Assembly (NCBI GenBank): GCA_910587395.1
Contig: CAJULJ010000036.1
Coordinates: 1-27,283, forward strand
Direction of reading: 5' to 3'
Length of the DNA: 27,283 bases
DNA from: an uncultured Oscillospiraceae bacterium
GTDB lineage: Bacteria; Bacillota; Clostridia; Oscillospirales; Oscillospiraceae
In this document: piece after piece, positions 1 through 7,471 of the stretch
Layout: every line of letters starts with the position of its first letter
How positions within the stretch are numbered: the first letter of the stretch is position 1
Position numbers and translations under genes: made by a program
The notes under the pieces: generated by a model
What the model was told of the DNA's origin: nothing
Database searches by the model: none
The model's input: the letters and a program-made list of their open reading frames with translations, nothing else

Positions 1-1173
1 CTCCGCCCCCAAGACCATGGTCACCGCCATGGTGGTGTTCCTGGGCATCATGTCCAACATCGCCTCCTCCACCGGCTATGTGGTGCTGGTTCCCCTGGGC
101 GCCATCCTGTTCATGGCCTTTGGCCGCCACCCCATCGCGGGACTGGCCGCCGCCTTCGCCGGTGTGTCCGGCGGCTGGAGCGCCAACCTGCTCATCGGCA
201 CCAACGACCCCATGTTCGCGGGCATGTCCACTCAGGCCGCCAATATGCTGGACCCCAACTACACTGTGTCCCCGCTGTGCAACTGGTTCTTCATGTTCGC
301 CTCCACCTTCGTGGTCACCGCCGTGGGCACCTTTGTCACCGACAAGATCGTTGAGCCCCGCCTGGGCAAGTACGAGGGCTATGTGGACCCCGCCGCCAAC
401 AACGACCTGACCGCCGAGGAGAAGCGGGGCCTGCGCTTCGCGGGCATCGCCGCCCTGGTCTATATGGCACTGATTCTGGTCTGCGTACTGCCCACCAACG
501 GCCTGCTGAGAAGCGAGTCCGGCGGCTTCCTTCAGAGCCCCTTCATGAGCGGCATCATCTTCTTCATGTCCCTGCTGTTTCTCATCCCCGGCATCGCCTT
601 CGGCGTGGGCGCCGGCACCGTCAAGAGTGACAAGGACGTGGTGGATATGATGAGCAAGGGCATCACCGGCCTGGCCAACTTCATGGTCCTCATCTTCTTC
701 GCCGCCCAGTTCACCAACCTGTTCACCATGTCCAACCTGGGCACCATTCTGTCCGTGGCGGGGGCCAATTTCCTGGAGGGCATCGGCTTCGTGGGCCTGC
801 CCCTCATCATCGCCCTGATTATTCTCACCGCCCTGGTCAACCTGCTGGTGGCGGTGGACTCCGCCAAATGGGCCATCATGGCCCCATCTTTGTGCCCATG
901 TTCATGCGCCTGGGGATGTCCCCGGAGCTGACCCAGGTGGCCTACCGCATCGGCGATTCCTGCACCAACATCATCGCCCCCACCATGCCCTTCTTCGTGC
1001 TGACCGTGGCCTTCTTCCAGAAGTATGACAAGAAGGCGGGCATCGGTACCGTGGTCTCCACCATGCTGCCCTACTCCCTGGGCTTCCTGCTGGGCTGGAT
1101 CGTGCTGTTCGTCATCTGGTATGTGTTTGGCCTGCCCCTGGGTCCCGGCTCCCCGATGTTCTACCCCGCGTAA
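1..1173 (+). pseudogene. AbgT family transporter, 5' end outside window, single-base frameshift
   Basis: This is an integral membrane transporter of the AbgT family (p-aminobenzoyl-glutamate type; some members export sulfonamides). About 390 of the usual ~500 residues are present. The N-terminus lies left of the window, and frame 2 is open from base 2. Family landmarks are visible: GLAAAFAGVSGG near the start, a GTNDPMFAG stretch, and several hydrophobic segments. Near base 885 the protein moves to another frame: the first frame ends at 931, while the family sequence (AIMAPIFVPMFM) continues in frame 1 to the stop at 1171-1173. The C run at 882-885 is one base short, which explains the shift. 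Either the gene is broken or a base was lost from the homopolymer during sequencing. It sits 117 bp upstream of the M24 peptidase on the same strand and is probably the importer for that operon. Family assignment is strong; the substrate is unknown. Confidence 0.85.
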
Positions 1174-1192
1174 TTTTACCTTACCGTTTCGC

Positions 1193-1225
1193 AAGGCCCG
1201 TGCGCACACGGCGCACGCGGGCCTT
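1193..1225 (+). terminator. Hairpin between transporter and peptidase genes, possible weak terminator
   Basis: An 8-bp AAGGCCCG/CGGGCCTT stem is continued by TGCGC/GCGCA with a two-base CG bulge and a five-base loop. It is followed only by CCCTTT, so termination is likely weak. It may instead attenuate or stabilise the message between the transporter and the peptidase. Confidence 0.4.
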
Positions 1226-1290
1226 CCCTTTCCGCCGCGGCGGGGCGGGCTTTCCCTCCCCCAACGACCGTAAATCAGGAGGAATACACT

Positions 1291-2472
1291 ATGCAGCCCA
1301 AAGAAAACAGGATCAAGCAGCTGCTCCGGGAGCGGGGCCTGGATGGGGCCATCGTCTCCTCACCCGAGAATTTCCACTATGTCACCGGCTTCGCCGGACA
1401 CCAGCACACCGTGTCCCGTCAGCCCGGCTTCTCCGTGGCGGTGGTGTCCGCCCGGGAGGACGTGCCCACTCAGCTGACCACCATGGACTTTGAGGTTCCC
1501 ACCTTCCAGCTCAAAAGCGCGGGCCGCTTCATCGTCCGCAAGTACGACACATGGGTGGGCGTCAAAACCTGGGACGAAATCGCCCACGGCGCGGTGGTCC
1601 CCGCCCCCGCCGTCATGGAGAGCTCCATGGATATGCTCAAAAAGATGGTCAAGGAGATGGACCTGGCCGATAAAAAATTGGGCGTGGAGCTGGACTATCT
1701 GACCCATTCCTATTATAATAACCTGTGTAAGGCCTTCCCCGAGGCCCAGTATGAGGATGTCTCCGAGATGTTTGTCTTTGCCCGGAGCGTCAAGACCCCG
1801 GAGGAGATTGAGATGTACCGGAAGCTGTGCGGTGTGGCGGATACCGCCTTTACCGCCGTCAGCAGGATTGCCCGGCCCGGCGTCAGCGAGCGGGACATGG
1901 TGAACACCTTCCGGGGGAGCGTTATCGCCAGCGGGGTGTGTACGCCCAGCTCCTGGTCCATGTTTTCCACCGGCGAGTCCGGCTCCCGGCTGACCATCCC
2001 CGGCGAGGCGGTCATCCAGAAGGGCGACGTGGTCAAGTTCGACGCGGGCGTGGGGGCGGAGTTTGACTTCTACCTCACCGACACCTCCCGCTCCTGGGTG
2101 ATGGACGGGGCGGACCCGGCCTTGTACAAGCTGAAGGACCGGCTGTATGAGGGCCAGCGGCGGATGATCGCCGCCGCCAAGCCCGGCCTGCCCATCAATG
2201 AGCTGTACCACACCGCCTACGACTATGTGAAGGAGGCTTACCCCTCCTACCGCCGGGGCCACCAGGGCCACAGCATCAGCCTGGGCCCCGCCACCGCCGA
2301 GGCCCCCTACATCAACCCCGCCACCACCCGGCCCCTGGAGGCGGGTATGGTGCTGGCCATGGAGGTGCCCTGCTACATCGGGGGCGTTCAGGGCTTCAAC
2401 ATCGAGGACATGGTGCTTATCACCGAGACGGGCTGCGAGGTGCTCACACCCAACACGCCCCATTACCTTTGA
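1291..2472 (+). CDS. M24 family metallopeptidase (Xaa-Pro aminopeptidase/prolidase-like)
   Basis: A predicted cytosolic 393-residue pita-bread metallopeptidase with the creatinase-type N-terminal domain (about 1-140) followed by the M24 catalytic domain (about 165-390). Five residues fit the dinuclear metal site: D251 (KFDAG), D264 (YLTDTSRSW), H327 (GHSISLG), E358 (AMEVP) and E372 (NIEDMVLITETG). The spacing between the two aspartates is two residues longer than usual, so the exact ligands are provisional. The start is an ATG with a clear AGGAGG site. M24 enzymes cleave peptides next to proline, or other amide or C-N bonds, so this one probably releases an amino acid from a small imported conjugate. 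It lies 28 bp before the flavoprotein gene and reads as the first intact gene of a three-gene operon. The exact substrate cannot be read from sequence. Confidence 0.88.
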   Translation: MQPKENRIKQLLRERGLDGAIVSSPENFHYVTGFAGHQHTVSRQPGFSVAVVSAREDVPTQLTTMDFEVPTFQLKSAGRFIVRKYDTWVGVKTWDEIAHGAVVPAPAVMESSMDMLKKMVKEMDLADKKLGVELDYLTHSYYNNLCKAFPEAQYEDVSEMFVFARSVKTPEEIEMYRKLCGVADTAFTAVSRIARPGVSERDMVNTFRGSVIASGVCTPSSWSMFSTGESGSRLTIPGEAVIQKGDVVKFDAGVGAEFDFYLTDTSRSWVMDGADPALYKLKDRLYEGQRRMIAAAKPGLPINELYHTAYDYVKEAYPSYRRGHQGHSISLGPATAEAPYINPATTRPLEAGMVLAMEVPCYIGGVQGFNIEDMVLITETGCEVLTPNTPHYL

Positions 2473-2500
2473 TTCGTTTGATTTTAGGAGGTAAGCTGTT

Positions 2501-4189
2501 ATGAAAGTGCTCATCGTCGGCGGCGTGGCCGGAGGGGCCGGAGCCGCCGCCCGCCTGCGCCGCAATGACGAACAGGCGGAGATCATCCTGTTCGAGAAGG
2601 GGGCCTTCATCTCCTTCGCCAACTGCGGCCTGCCCTACTTCATCGGCGGCGCCATCACTGACCGGGGACAGCTCCAGCTCCAGACCCCCGAGGCCTTCCG
2701 GGCCCGGTTTCATGTGGACGTGCGGGTCATGCACGAGGTCACCGGGGTGGACTCCGCCTCCAAGACCGTCTCCGTGCTCAACCACGCCACCGGAGAGACC
2801 TACACCGAGAGCTATGACAAGCTCATCCTGTCCCCCGGCGCTTCCCCCATCAGGCCGAGGTTCCCCGGCCTGGAGGACAACCACGTGTTCACCCTGCGCA
2901 ATATCCCCGACACCTACGCCATTTATGACCACATTGAGAAAGTCGGGCCCAAAACCGCCGCCGTTATCGGCGCGGGCTTCATCGGCCTGGAGATGGCGGA
3001 GAATCTGGCCGAGCGGGGCCTGTCCGTCTCCATCGTGGAGGCCGCTCCCCATGTGATGGCCCCCATGGATCTGGACATGGCCCACATGGTGCACAACCGC
3101 ATCCGCGCCGCCGGGATGGGCCTGTACGTGGGCAAGAAGTGCGCCGGATTCACCGCCAACACCGTCCAGCTGGAGGACGGCGCCGCCATCCCCGCAGACA
3201 TGGTGATTTTGTCCATCGGCGTGTCCCCCGAGACCAAATTCCTGACCGGGAGCGGCGTGGAGCTGGGCCAGCGGGGCGAGATCCTGGTGGACGAACAGCT
3301 CCATACCAACGTGGAGGACATCTACGCCCTGGGCGACGCCGCCGTGGTGCGCAACCTGGTATCCGGCAGAACCCAGGTCATCCCCCTGGCGGGGCCCGCC
3401 AACAAGCAGGCCCGCATCGTGGCCGATGTGGTGTGCGGGCGCTATGCCAGCTATAAGGGAAGCATTGGCACCTCCATCATGAAGTTCTTCGACATGACCG
3501 TGGCCTGTGCCGGGGAGAAGGAGGAGAGCCTCAAAGCCGCCGGGACCCCCTATCACAAGACCTTTACCGTCTCCGCCAGCCACGCCGGGTATTACCCCGG
3601 CGGCACCCAGATGTTCGTCAAGCTCCTCTATAACGACGAGGGGACTATCCTGGGTGCTCAGATCGTGGGTGGCGAGGGTGTGGATAAGCGCATTGACACC
3701 CTGGCTGTGGCCATCCGCTTCGGGCTCACGGTGTATGATCTGGAGGAAATGGAGCTGGCCTATGCGCCCCCCTTCTCCAGCGCCAAAGACCCCGTCAACA
3801 TGGCTGGATTCGTGGCGGAAAACGTGCTGCGGGGCGTCATGACCCCCTTCTACCCGGAGGATGTGGCCTCCATCCCCGAGGACGCCGTCCGGCTGGACGT
3901 GCGCAGCCCCGGCGAGCTGGAGGCGCTGGGGACCATCCCCGGCTTCCTCAACATCCCCGTCAACGAGCTGAGAAGCCGAATGGGTGAGCTGGATTTGACC
4001 AAGCCCGTTTACGTCACCTGCCAAGTCGGTTTGCGGGGCCATGTGGCATGCCGGATGCTGGCCCAGAACGGGGCGAAGGCTTACAACCTATCCGGCGGCT
4101 ATGCCCTGTATTCCGCCCGGGCCAAGGATCTTCAGGGTCTGGCCGACGGGGGAAACAAGAACTGCACCGCCTGCGGCCAGCAGGTGTAA
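2501..4189 (+). CDS. CoA-disulfide reductase-like FAD/NAD(P)-dependent oxidoreductase with C-terminal rhodanese domain
   Basis: A 562-residue flavoprotein of the CoA-disulfide / NADH-dependent persulfide reductase type. The N-terminal FAD motif is VGGVAGG (about 6-12). The redox cysteine C42 sits in SFANCGLPYFIGG, the hallmark of single-cysteine CoADR enzymes. The NAD(P)H-binding loop GAGFIG is at 157-162, the second FAD motif (DIYALGDAA) near 275, and a dimerisation domain follows. Residues from about 460 form a rhodanese domain with its sulfur-carrying cysteine C507 in TCQVGLRG. The protein ends in a further CTAC pair. Such fusions reduce CoA disulfide, persulfides or polysulfides. Its place between a peptidase and a cysteine desulfidase-like gene suggests it handles sulfane sulfur or disulfides made by the pathway. 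AGGAGG precedes the ATG. Family call is strong; substrate preference is inferred. Confidence 0.9.
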   Translation: MKVLIVGGVAGGAGAAARLRRNDEQAEIILFEKGAFISFANCGLPYFIGGAITDRGQLQLQTPEAFRARFHVDVRVMHEVTGVDSASKTVSVLNHATGETYTESYDKLILSPGASPIRPRFPGLEDNHVFTLRNIPDTYAIYDHIEKVGPKTAAVIGAGFIGLEMAENLAERGLSVSIVEAAPHVMAPMDLDMAHMVHNRIRAAGMGLYVGKKCAGFTANTVQLEDGAAIPADMVILSIGVSPETKFLTGSGVELGQRGEILVDEQLHTNVEDIYALGDAAVVRNLVSGRTQVIPLAGPANKQARIVADVVCGRYASYKGSIGTSIMKFFDMTVACAGEKEESLKAAGTPYHKTFTVSASHAGYYPGGTQMFVKLLYNDEGTILGAQIVGGEGVDKRIDTLAVAIRFGLTVYDLEEMELAYAPPFSSAKDPVNMAGFVAENVLRGVMTPFYPEDVASIPEDAVRLDVRSPGELEALGTIPGFLNIPVNELRSRMGELDLTKPVYVTCQVGLRGHVACRMLAQNGAKAYNLSGGYALYSARAKDLQGLADGGNKNCTACGQQV

Positions 4190-4212
4190 AGAGATAAAGG
4201 AGCTGTTTTCCA

Positions 4213-5496
4213 GTGGAACGCACCGTTTACGATACTTATGTACAGATTTTGACCAATGAGCTGGTGCCCGCCCTGGGGTGCACCGAGCCCATCGCCATCG
4301 CCCTGGCCGGGGCCAAGGCCCGGGAGGTCTTGGGCGGGGAGCCGGAGCGCATCCGGGCCATTTGCAGCGGCAACATCATCAAGAACGCCAAGGGCGTGGT
4401 GGTGCCCACCACCGGCAATATGAAGGGCATCGACACCAGCGCCATCCTGGGCGCTCTGGCGGGCGATCCGTCTTTGGGGCTGGAGGTGCTCAGCAAGGTT
4501 ACCCCCGCCGACTTGGAGGCCGTCCGGGAAAAGCTGGCGGAGGGGATGTGCCGGGTGGAGCTGCTGGATACCCCCGCCAAGCTCCATATCATAGTGGAGA
4601 TTCAGGGCGGCGGGCATACCGCCCTGGCGGAAATCCGGGACGAGCACACCAACGTTGTCCGCCTGGAGCGGGACGGAGAGGTTTTGTTCGCCAAGGAGGC
4701 CGTCCAGGACAGCGGCGGCGACGAGGCCATTCTGGACACCCTGGATCTGGCCGACATCATTGAGTTTGCCAACACCGTGGACCTGGACGACGTGCGCCCC
4801 GTGCTCTCCCGGCAGATTGAGTACAATATGCGCATCGCCCAGGAGGGCATGACCCACGCCTATGGCGGCAGGGTGGGCTCCACCCTCATGCGGCATTATC
4901 AGGCCGACGTGCGCCTGCGGGCCCGGGCCATGGCCGCCGCGGGCAGCGACGCCCGGATGGGCGGCTGTGTCCTGCCCGTCATCATCAACTCGGGCAGCGG
5001 CAACCAGGGCATCACCTGCTGCGTGCCCGTGGTCACCTACGCCAAACACCTGGATGCCTCCGAGGAGGTTATGTACCGCTCCCTGGTGGTGAGCAATCTG
5101 GTGGCGCTGCTGCAAAAACGGGGCATCGGGCGGCTGTCCGCCTTCTGTGGGGCGGTGTGCGCCGCCTGCGGCAGTGGCGCGGGCATCACCTATATGCACG
5201 GCGGTGATTATGAGACCATCGCCCGGACCATCACCAACACCCTGGCCAACGTGTCCGGCATTGTGTGCGACGGGGCCAAGGGAAGCTGCGCGGCCAAGAT
5301 CGCCGCTTCTGTGGACGCCGCCATCCTGGCCCATGAGATGTCCATGGACGGCTGTACCTTCGGCGCGGGCGAGGGACTGGTGAAGGACCATGTGGAGCAG
5401 ACCATCGCCAGCATCGGCCGTATGGCCTCCCAGGGGATGCGGGAGACCGACCATGAGATTCTCAAGATCATGATCGAGCAGGGCAGCGGCTGCTGA
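4213..5496 (+). CDS. UPF0597 / L-cysteine desulfidase family protein (L-serine ammonia-lyase alpha-like, Fe-S)
   Basis: A 427-residue protein of the UPF0597 family, which includes E. coli CyuA (YhaM) and archaeal L-cysteine desulfidase. Characterised members use a labile Fe-S cluster to split cysteine into pyruvate, ammonia and sulfide. Visible family features are C23 in ALGCTEPIAIA, C51 in AICSGNIIKNAKG, the GSGNQGI segment with a following CC, a cysteine-rich stretch FCGAVCAACGSG near 312, and VCDGAKGSC near 351. Full family length is present. The start is GTG at 4213, with AAAGGAG about ten bases upstream, 23 bp after the flavoprotein stop. It is the last gene of the peptidase-flavoprotein-desulfidase group. 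An alternative is another Fe-S dehydratase activity on a serine-like substrate. Confidence 0.85.
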   Translation: MERTVYDTYVQILTNELVPALGCTEPIAIALAGAKAREVLGGEPERIRAICSGNIIKNAKGVVVPTTGNMKGIDTSAILGALAGDPSLGLEVLSKVTPADLEAVREKLAEGMCRVELLDTPAKLHIIVEIQGGGHTALAEIRDEHTNVVRLERDGEVLFAKEAVQDSGGDEAILDTLDLADIIEFANTVDLDDVRPVLSRQIEYNMRIAQEGMTHAYGGRVGSTLMRHYQADVRLRARAMAAAGSDARMGGCVLPVIINSGSGNQGITCCVPVVTYAKHLDASEEVMYRSLVVSNLVALLQKRGIGRLSAFCGAVCAACGSGAGITYMHGGDYETIARTITNTLANVSGIVCDGAKGSCAAKIAASVDAAILAHEMSMDGCTFGAGEGLVKDHVEQTIASIGRMASQGMRETDHEILKIMIEQGSGC

Positions 5497-5548
5497 GCCG
5501 GTTTCCCTGGAAGAGATAGACCCAGCGTACAAAATCCTCATTGATGGA

Positions 5549-5619
5549 GCGCCGTGTGCGATGAAAGCCGCATGCACGGTGCAAAGCGGGGCAGTCCTGA
5601 AAAGGGCTGCCCCGCTGAT
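5549..5619 (+). mobile_element. Group II intron 3' remnant: domain V and domain VI-like hairpin
   Basis: Bases 5549-5582 fold exactly as a 34-nt group II intron domain V. A 9-bp basal helix (GCGCCGTGT with GCACGGTGC) is followed by a 5-bp upper helix (GCGAT with GCCGC, one A-C mismatch), a GAAA tetraloop, and the two-base AT bulge on the 3' side. The catalytic triad position reads CGC. Two bases later a 10-bp hairpin (5585-5616) sits where domain VI belongs. No branch-point A bulge is visible in it. No reverse transcriptase or other intron domains lie upstream, only 52 bp to the preceding stop codon. It is therefore a 3' fossil or a reused catalytic-domain RNA. Recognition is from known domain V geometry. 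Confidence 0.7.
5585..5616 (+). terminator. Hairpin between convergent genes, possible terminator
   Basis: A perfect 10-bp stem (AGCGGGGCAG / CTGCCCCGCT) with a 12-base loop lies between the convergent desulfidase-like and PepSY genes. The flanks are only weakly T-rich on either strand, so termination efficiency is uncertain. It doubles as the domain VI-like hairpin of the intron remnant. Confidence 0.45.
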
Positions 5620-5633
5620 ATTGCCAACCGGCT

Positions 5634-6416
5634 TTAGTGCCGCCGCTCTATCTCCCGGCTGATGATCTTTCCTGTCCTGGCGTCGATCTCATACTCATAT
5701 TCCATGGAACCGGCATAAAATTCCACTTCGTACTCAGGACGGCCATCATCCCAGTCCAGCTTGACTTTTTTGAAGACCGCATTGCTTGCGCTGACCCCCG
5801 CATCCGACAGGGCGATTTCCTTCGCCCGTTCTGCGGAGATTGTTTCGCCGCTGCCGGTGGATGGGGTGACGATGAAGTCCTCCAGCTCCCGATCCGAGCT
5901 GAGAATCTTTCCCGTGGCGGCATCGATCTCGTATTCGTACTCGGACGAACCGCTGTAAAACTCTACATCATACTGAAAACGCCCGTCCTTCCGCTCCAGC
6001 TTTACTTTCAGGAATATGGCGTCCTCCAGCTTCACACCGGCATCCTGCAAGGCGATTTCCTTGGCCCTGTCATTGCTGATATAGGAACCAGCGCTTCCGT
6101 CTTGGGCGAGTATACGATCCTGGGTCGTGAGCTGGACCATCTGGTTGGCAGCGTCATACTGGACATCCAGCCCCATAGCCTCCCCAATGGCTCGGACAGG
6201 AGCATAGGTGGTGCCGTTGTAGATGAACACAGGGACCTGTTTTCCCGCAGCATCCTTCGGAATAAAGACCGCCCCATTGATGGAGATGCCGACACCGTCC
6301 TCCACCTCAATGGTTCGGTTGGATGCCGCAAAAGCGGTCATGCAAAGGCATATAAGCAGCAGCAGCGCCGCGAAGCCAACGCCGAAGCCCTTCCAGAATT
6401 CTGTTCTTTTCATCAT
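5634..6416 (-). CDS. Secreted or membrane-anchored protein: copper amine oxidase N-like domain plus two PepSY domains
   Basis: A 260-residue exported protein. Residues 1-30 are a positively charged start followed by a long hydrophobic segment ending in AFAAS, which is a signal peptide or anchor. Residues about 35-95 resemble the copper amine oxidase N-terminal (stalk-like) domain common in Firmicutes surface proteins (NGTTYAPVRAIGEAMG). Two similar PepSY units follow, each starting RAKEIAL.DAGV and ending in an EYEYEIDA.TGKI strand. PepSY domains are thought to bind or restrain proteases or wall-linked partners. The start is the first of two adjacent ATGs behind AAGGAG. A good sigma-A promoter lies about 80 bp upstream. 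It is a single-gene unit, convergent with the desulfidase-like gene. The specific role is unknown. Confidence 0.85.
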   Translation of the reverse strand: MMKRTEFWKGFGVGFAALLLLICLCMTAFAASNRTIEVEDGVGISINGAVFIPKDAAGKQVPVFIYNGTTYAPVRAIGEAMGLDVQYDAANQMVQLTTQDRILAQDGSAGSYISNDRAKEIALQDAGVKLEDAIFLKVKLERKDGRFQYDVEFYSGSSEYEYEIDAATGKILSSDRELEDFIVTPSTGSGETISAERAKEIALSDAGVSASNAVFKKVKLDWDDGRPEYEVEFYAGSMEYEYEIDARTGKIISREIERRH

Positions 6417-6497
6417 AATACGCTCCTTCTGTTTTAAAATTTTTCCTCTTGGAATGCGGCTACCGCGCAAGCACATATCCTGTATCGCCGCTTTTTC

Positions 6498-6526
6498 ATT
6501 ATAACAAAGGCAATGTGCGGCTGCAA
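6498..6526 (-). promoter_or_regulatory. Sigma-A-type promoter of the PepSY gene
   Basis: On the minus strand TTGCAG (6521-6526) and a perfect TATAAT (6498-6503) are separated by 17 bp. The predicted transcript has a leader of about 75 bases before the ATG at 6416. Nothing else is evident in 6417-6632 beyond this promoter. Confidence 0.75.
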
Positions 6527-6632
6527 GGAAATATTTTGAAGAGGGCGGTGCACAAGCTCCCTTCAGACCTCTACAACCATACCGGGCGACCTTAAAAGGC
6601 AAGCCCGCAGCCCTCCGCGGCGCCGGTGGCGA

Positions 6633-7466
6633 TCATACAGCTGATGATGATTTGTTCTCCAGGAAACCTTCCCTGGGGGTTACCTTAAAATGCTCGGCGA
6701 GCCGCCGCATCTGGTCGTCGGTGATGGTATTGATGCGCGGCAGGTGGGCTGTCTTCATGTAGATTTCCGCCGCCTTCTCTGCCGTCTCAATGAGGCCGAA
6801 GGTCTCATCCAAATCCCTGCCCGCTCCATAGATACCGTGCTGCGCCCACACCACCAGCCGGGCGGTCTTTATCCTCTCCGCCGTGGCCTCGCCGATCTTG
6901 TTGGTGCCGCACAGCATCCAGGGTAGCACGTTCACCCCGTCGGGAAACACCACGACGCATTCGGTACACATCCGCCACAGAGTGCGGGTGAAGGCGCGCT
7001 CATCCAGGTCGTGAACATAGGTCATGGCCAGCAGGTTGGCGGGGTGGCAGTGCATCACCACCCGGCTGGCCGGGTCCACGCTCAGCCGGGCGGCGTGGCT
7101 CATCATGTGGGCGGGGAACTCCGAGGTGAACCTGTCTCCGCCGGTAAAGCCCCAGAGGAGCTGGGCGGTTCTGCCGCCACCGGCAAGACGTACCAGCCCC
7201 AGATTGCAGGCGGGGTCATACCGCACGTTTTTGAAATATTTGCCGGCGCCGGTGACCAGGAAATATTTTCCCTCCAGGGAAGGCGCCTCAAAACCGGTGG
7301 GAATGTCCCGGATGACGGCGTTCACGTCCACATATTCGGAGACCTTGGCCTCGTCCAGCAGCACGCTGATGTTGCCGCCGTTGCGTTCATCCCAGCCATG
7401 GGCGTACATATTGGTGATGGTGCGCACCATCTCGATGAGGGAGGGCGCTTCCAGAATATTTTTCAT
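6633..7466 (-). CDS. rhaD: Rhamnulose-1-phosphate aldolase
   Basis: A cytosolic class II aldolase of 277 residues that splits L-rhamnulose 1-phosphate into dihydroxyacetone phosphate and L-lactaldehyde, the third step of rhamnose breakdown. The family start (MKNILEAP) and GWDERNGGNIS are present. Zinc-site residues line up with E. coli RhaD: H139 and H141 in MHCHPANLL, H210 in WAQHGIYG, and the catalytic glutamate E116 in FTSEFPAHM. I chose the ATG at 7466: GGAGAGG lies nine bases upstream, whereas the in-frame TTG at 7475 sits directly on the ribosome site. The gene follows rhaA with a five-base gap, so translation is probably coupled. It is the last gene of the rhaB-rhaA-rhaD operon. Confidence 0.95.
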   Translation of the reverse strand: MKNILEAPSLIEMVRTITNMYAHGWDERNGGNISVLLDEAKVSEYVDVNAVIRDIPTGFEAPSLEGKYFLVTGAGKYFKNVRYDPACNLGLVRLAGGGRTAQLLWGFTGGDRFTSEFPAHMMSHAARLSVDPASRVVMHCHPANLLAMTYVHDLDERAFTRTLWRMCTECVVVFPDGVNVLPWMLCGTNKIGEATAERIKTARLVVWAQHGIYGAGRDLDETFGLIETAEKAAEIYMKTAHLPRINTITDDQMRRLAEHFKVTPREGFLENKSSSAV

Positions 7467-7471
7467 GTCCT

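Noticed and set aside
2444..4042. 532-codon minus-strand frame opposite the flavoprotein gene
   Set aside because: It has a His/Gly/Val-rich shadow composition with no ribosome site and no family motifs, while the plus-strand frame is a clear flavoprotein.
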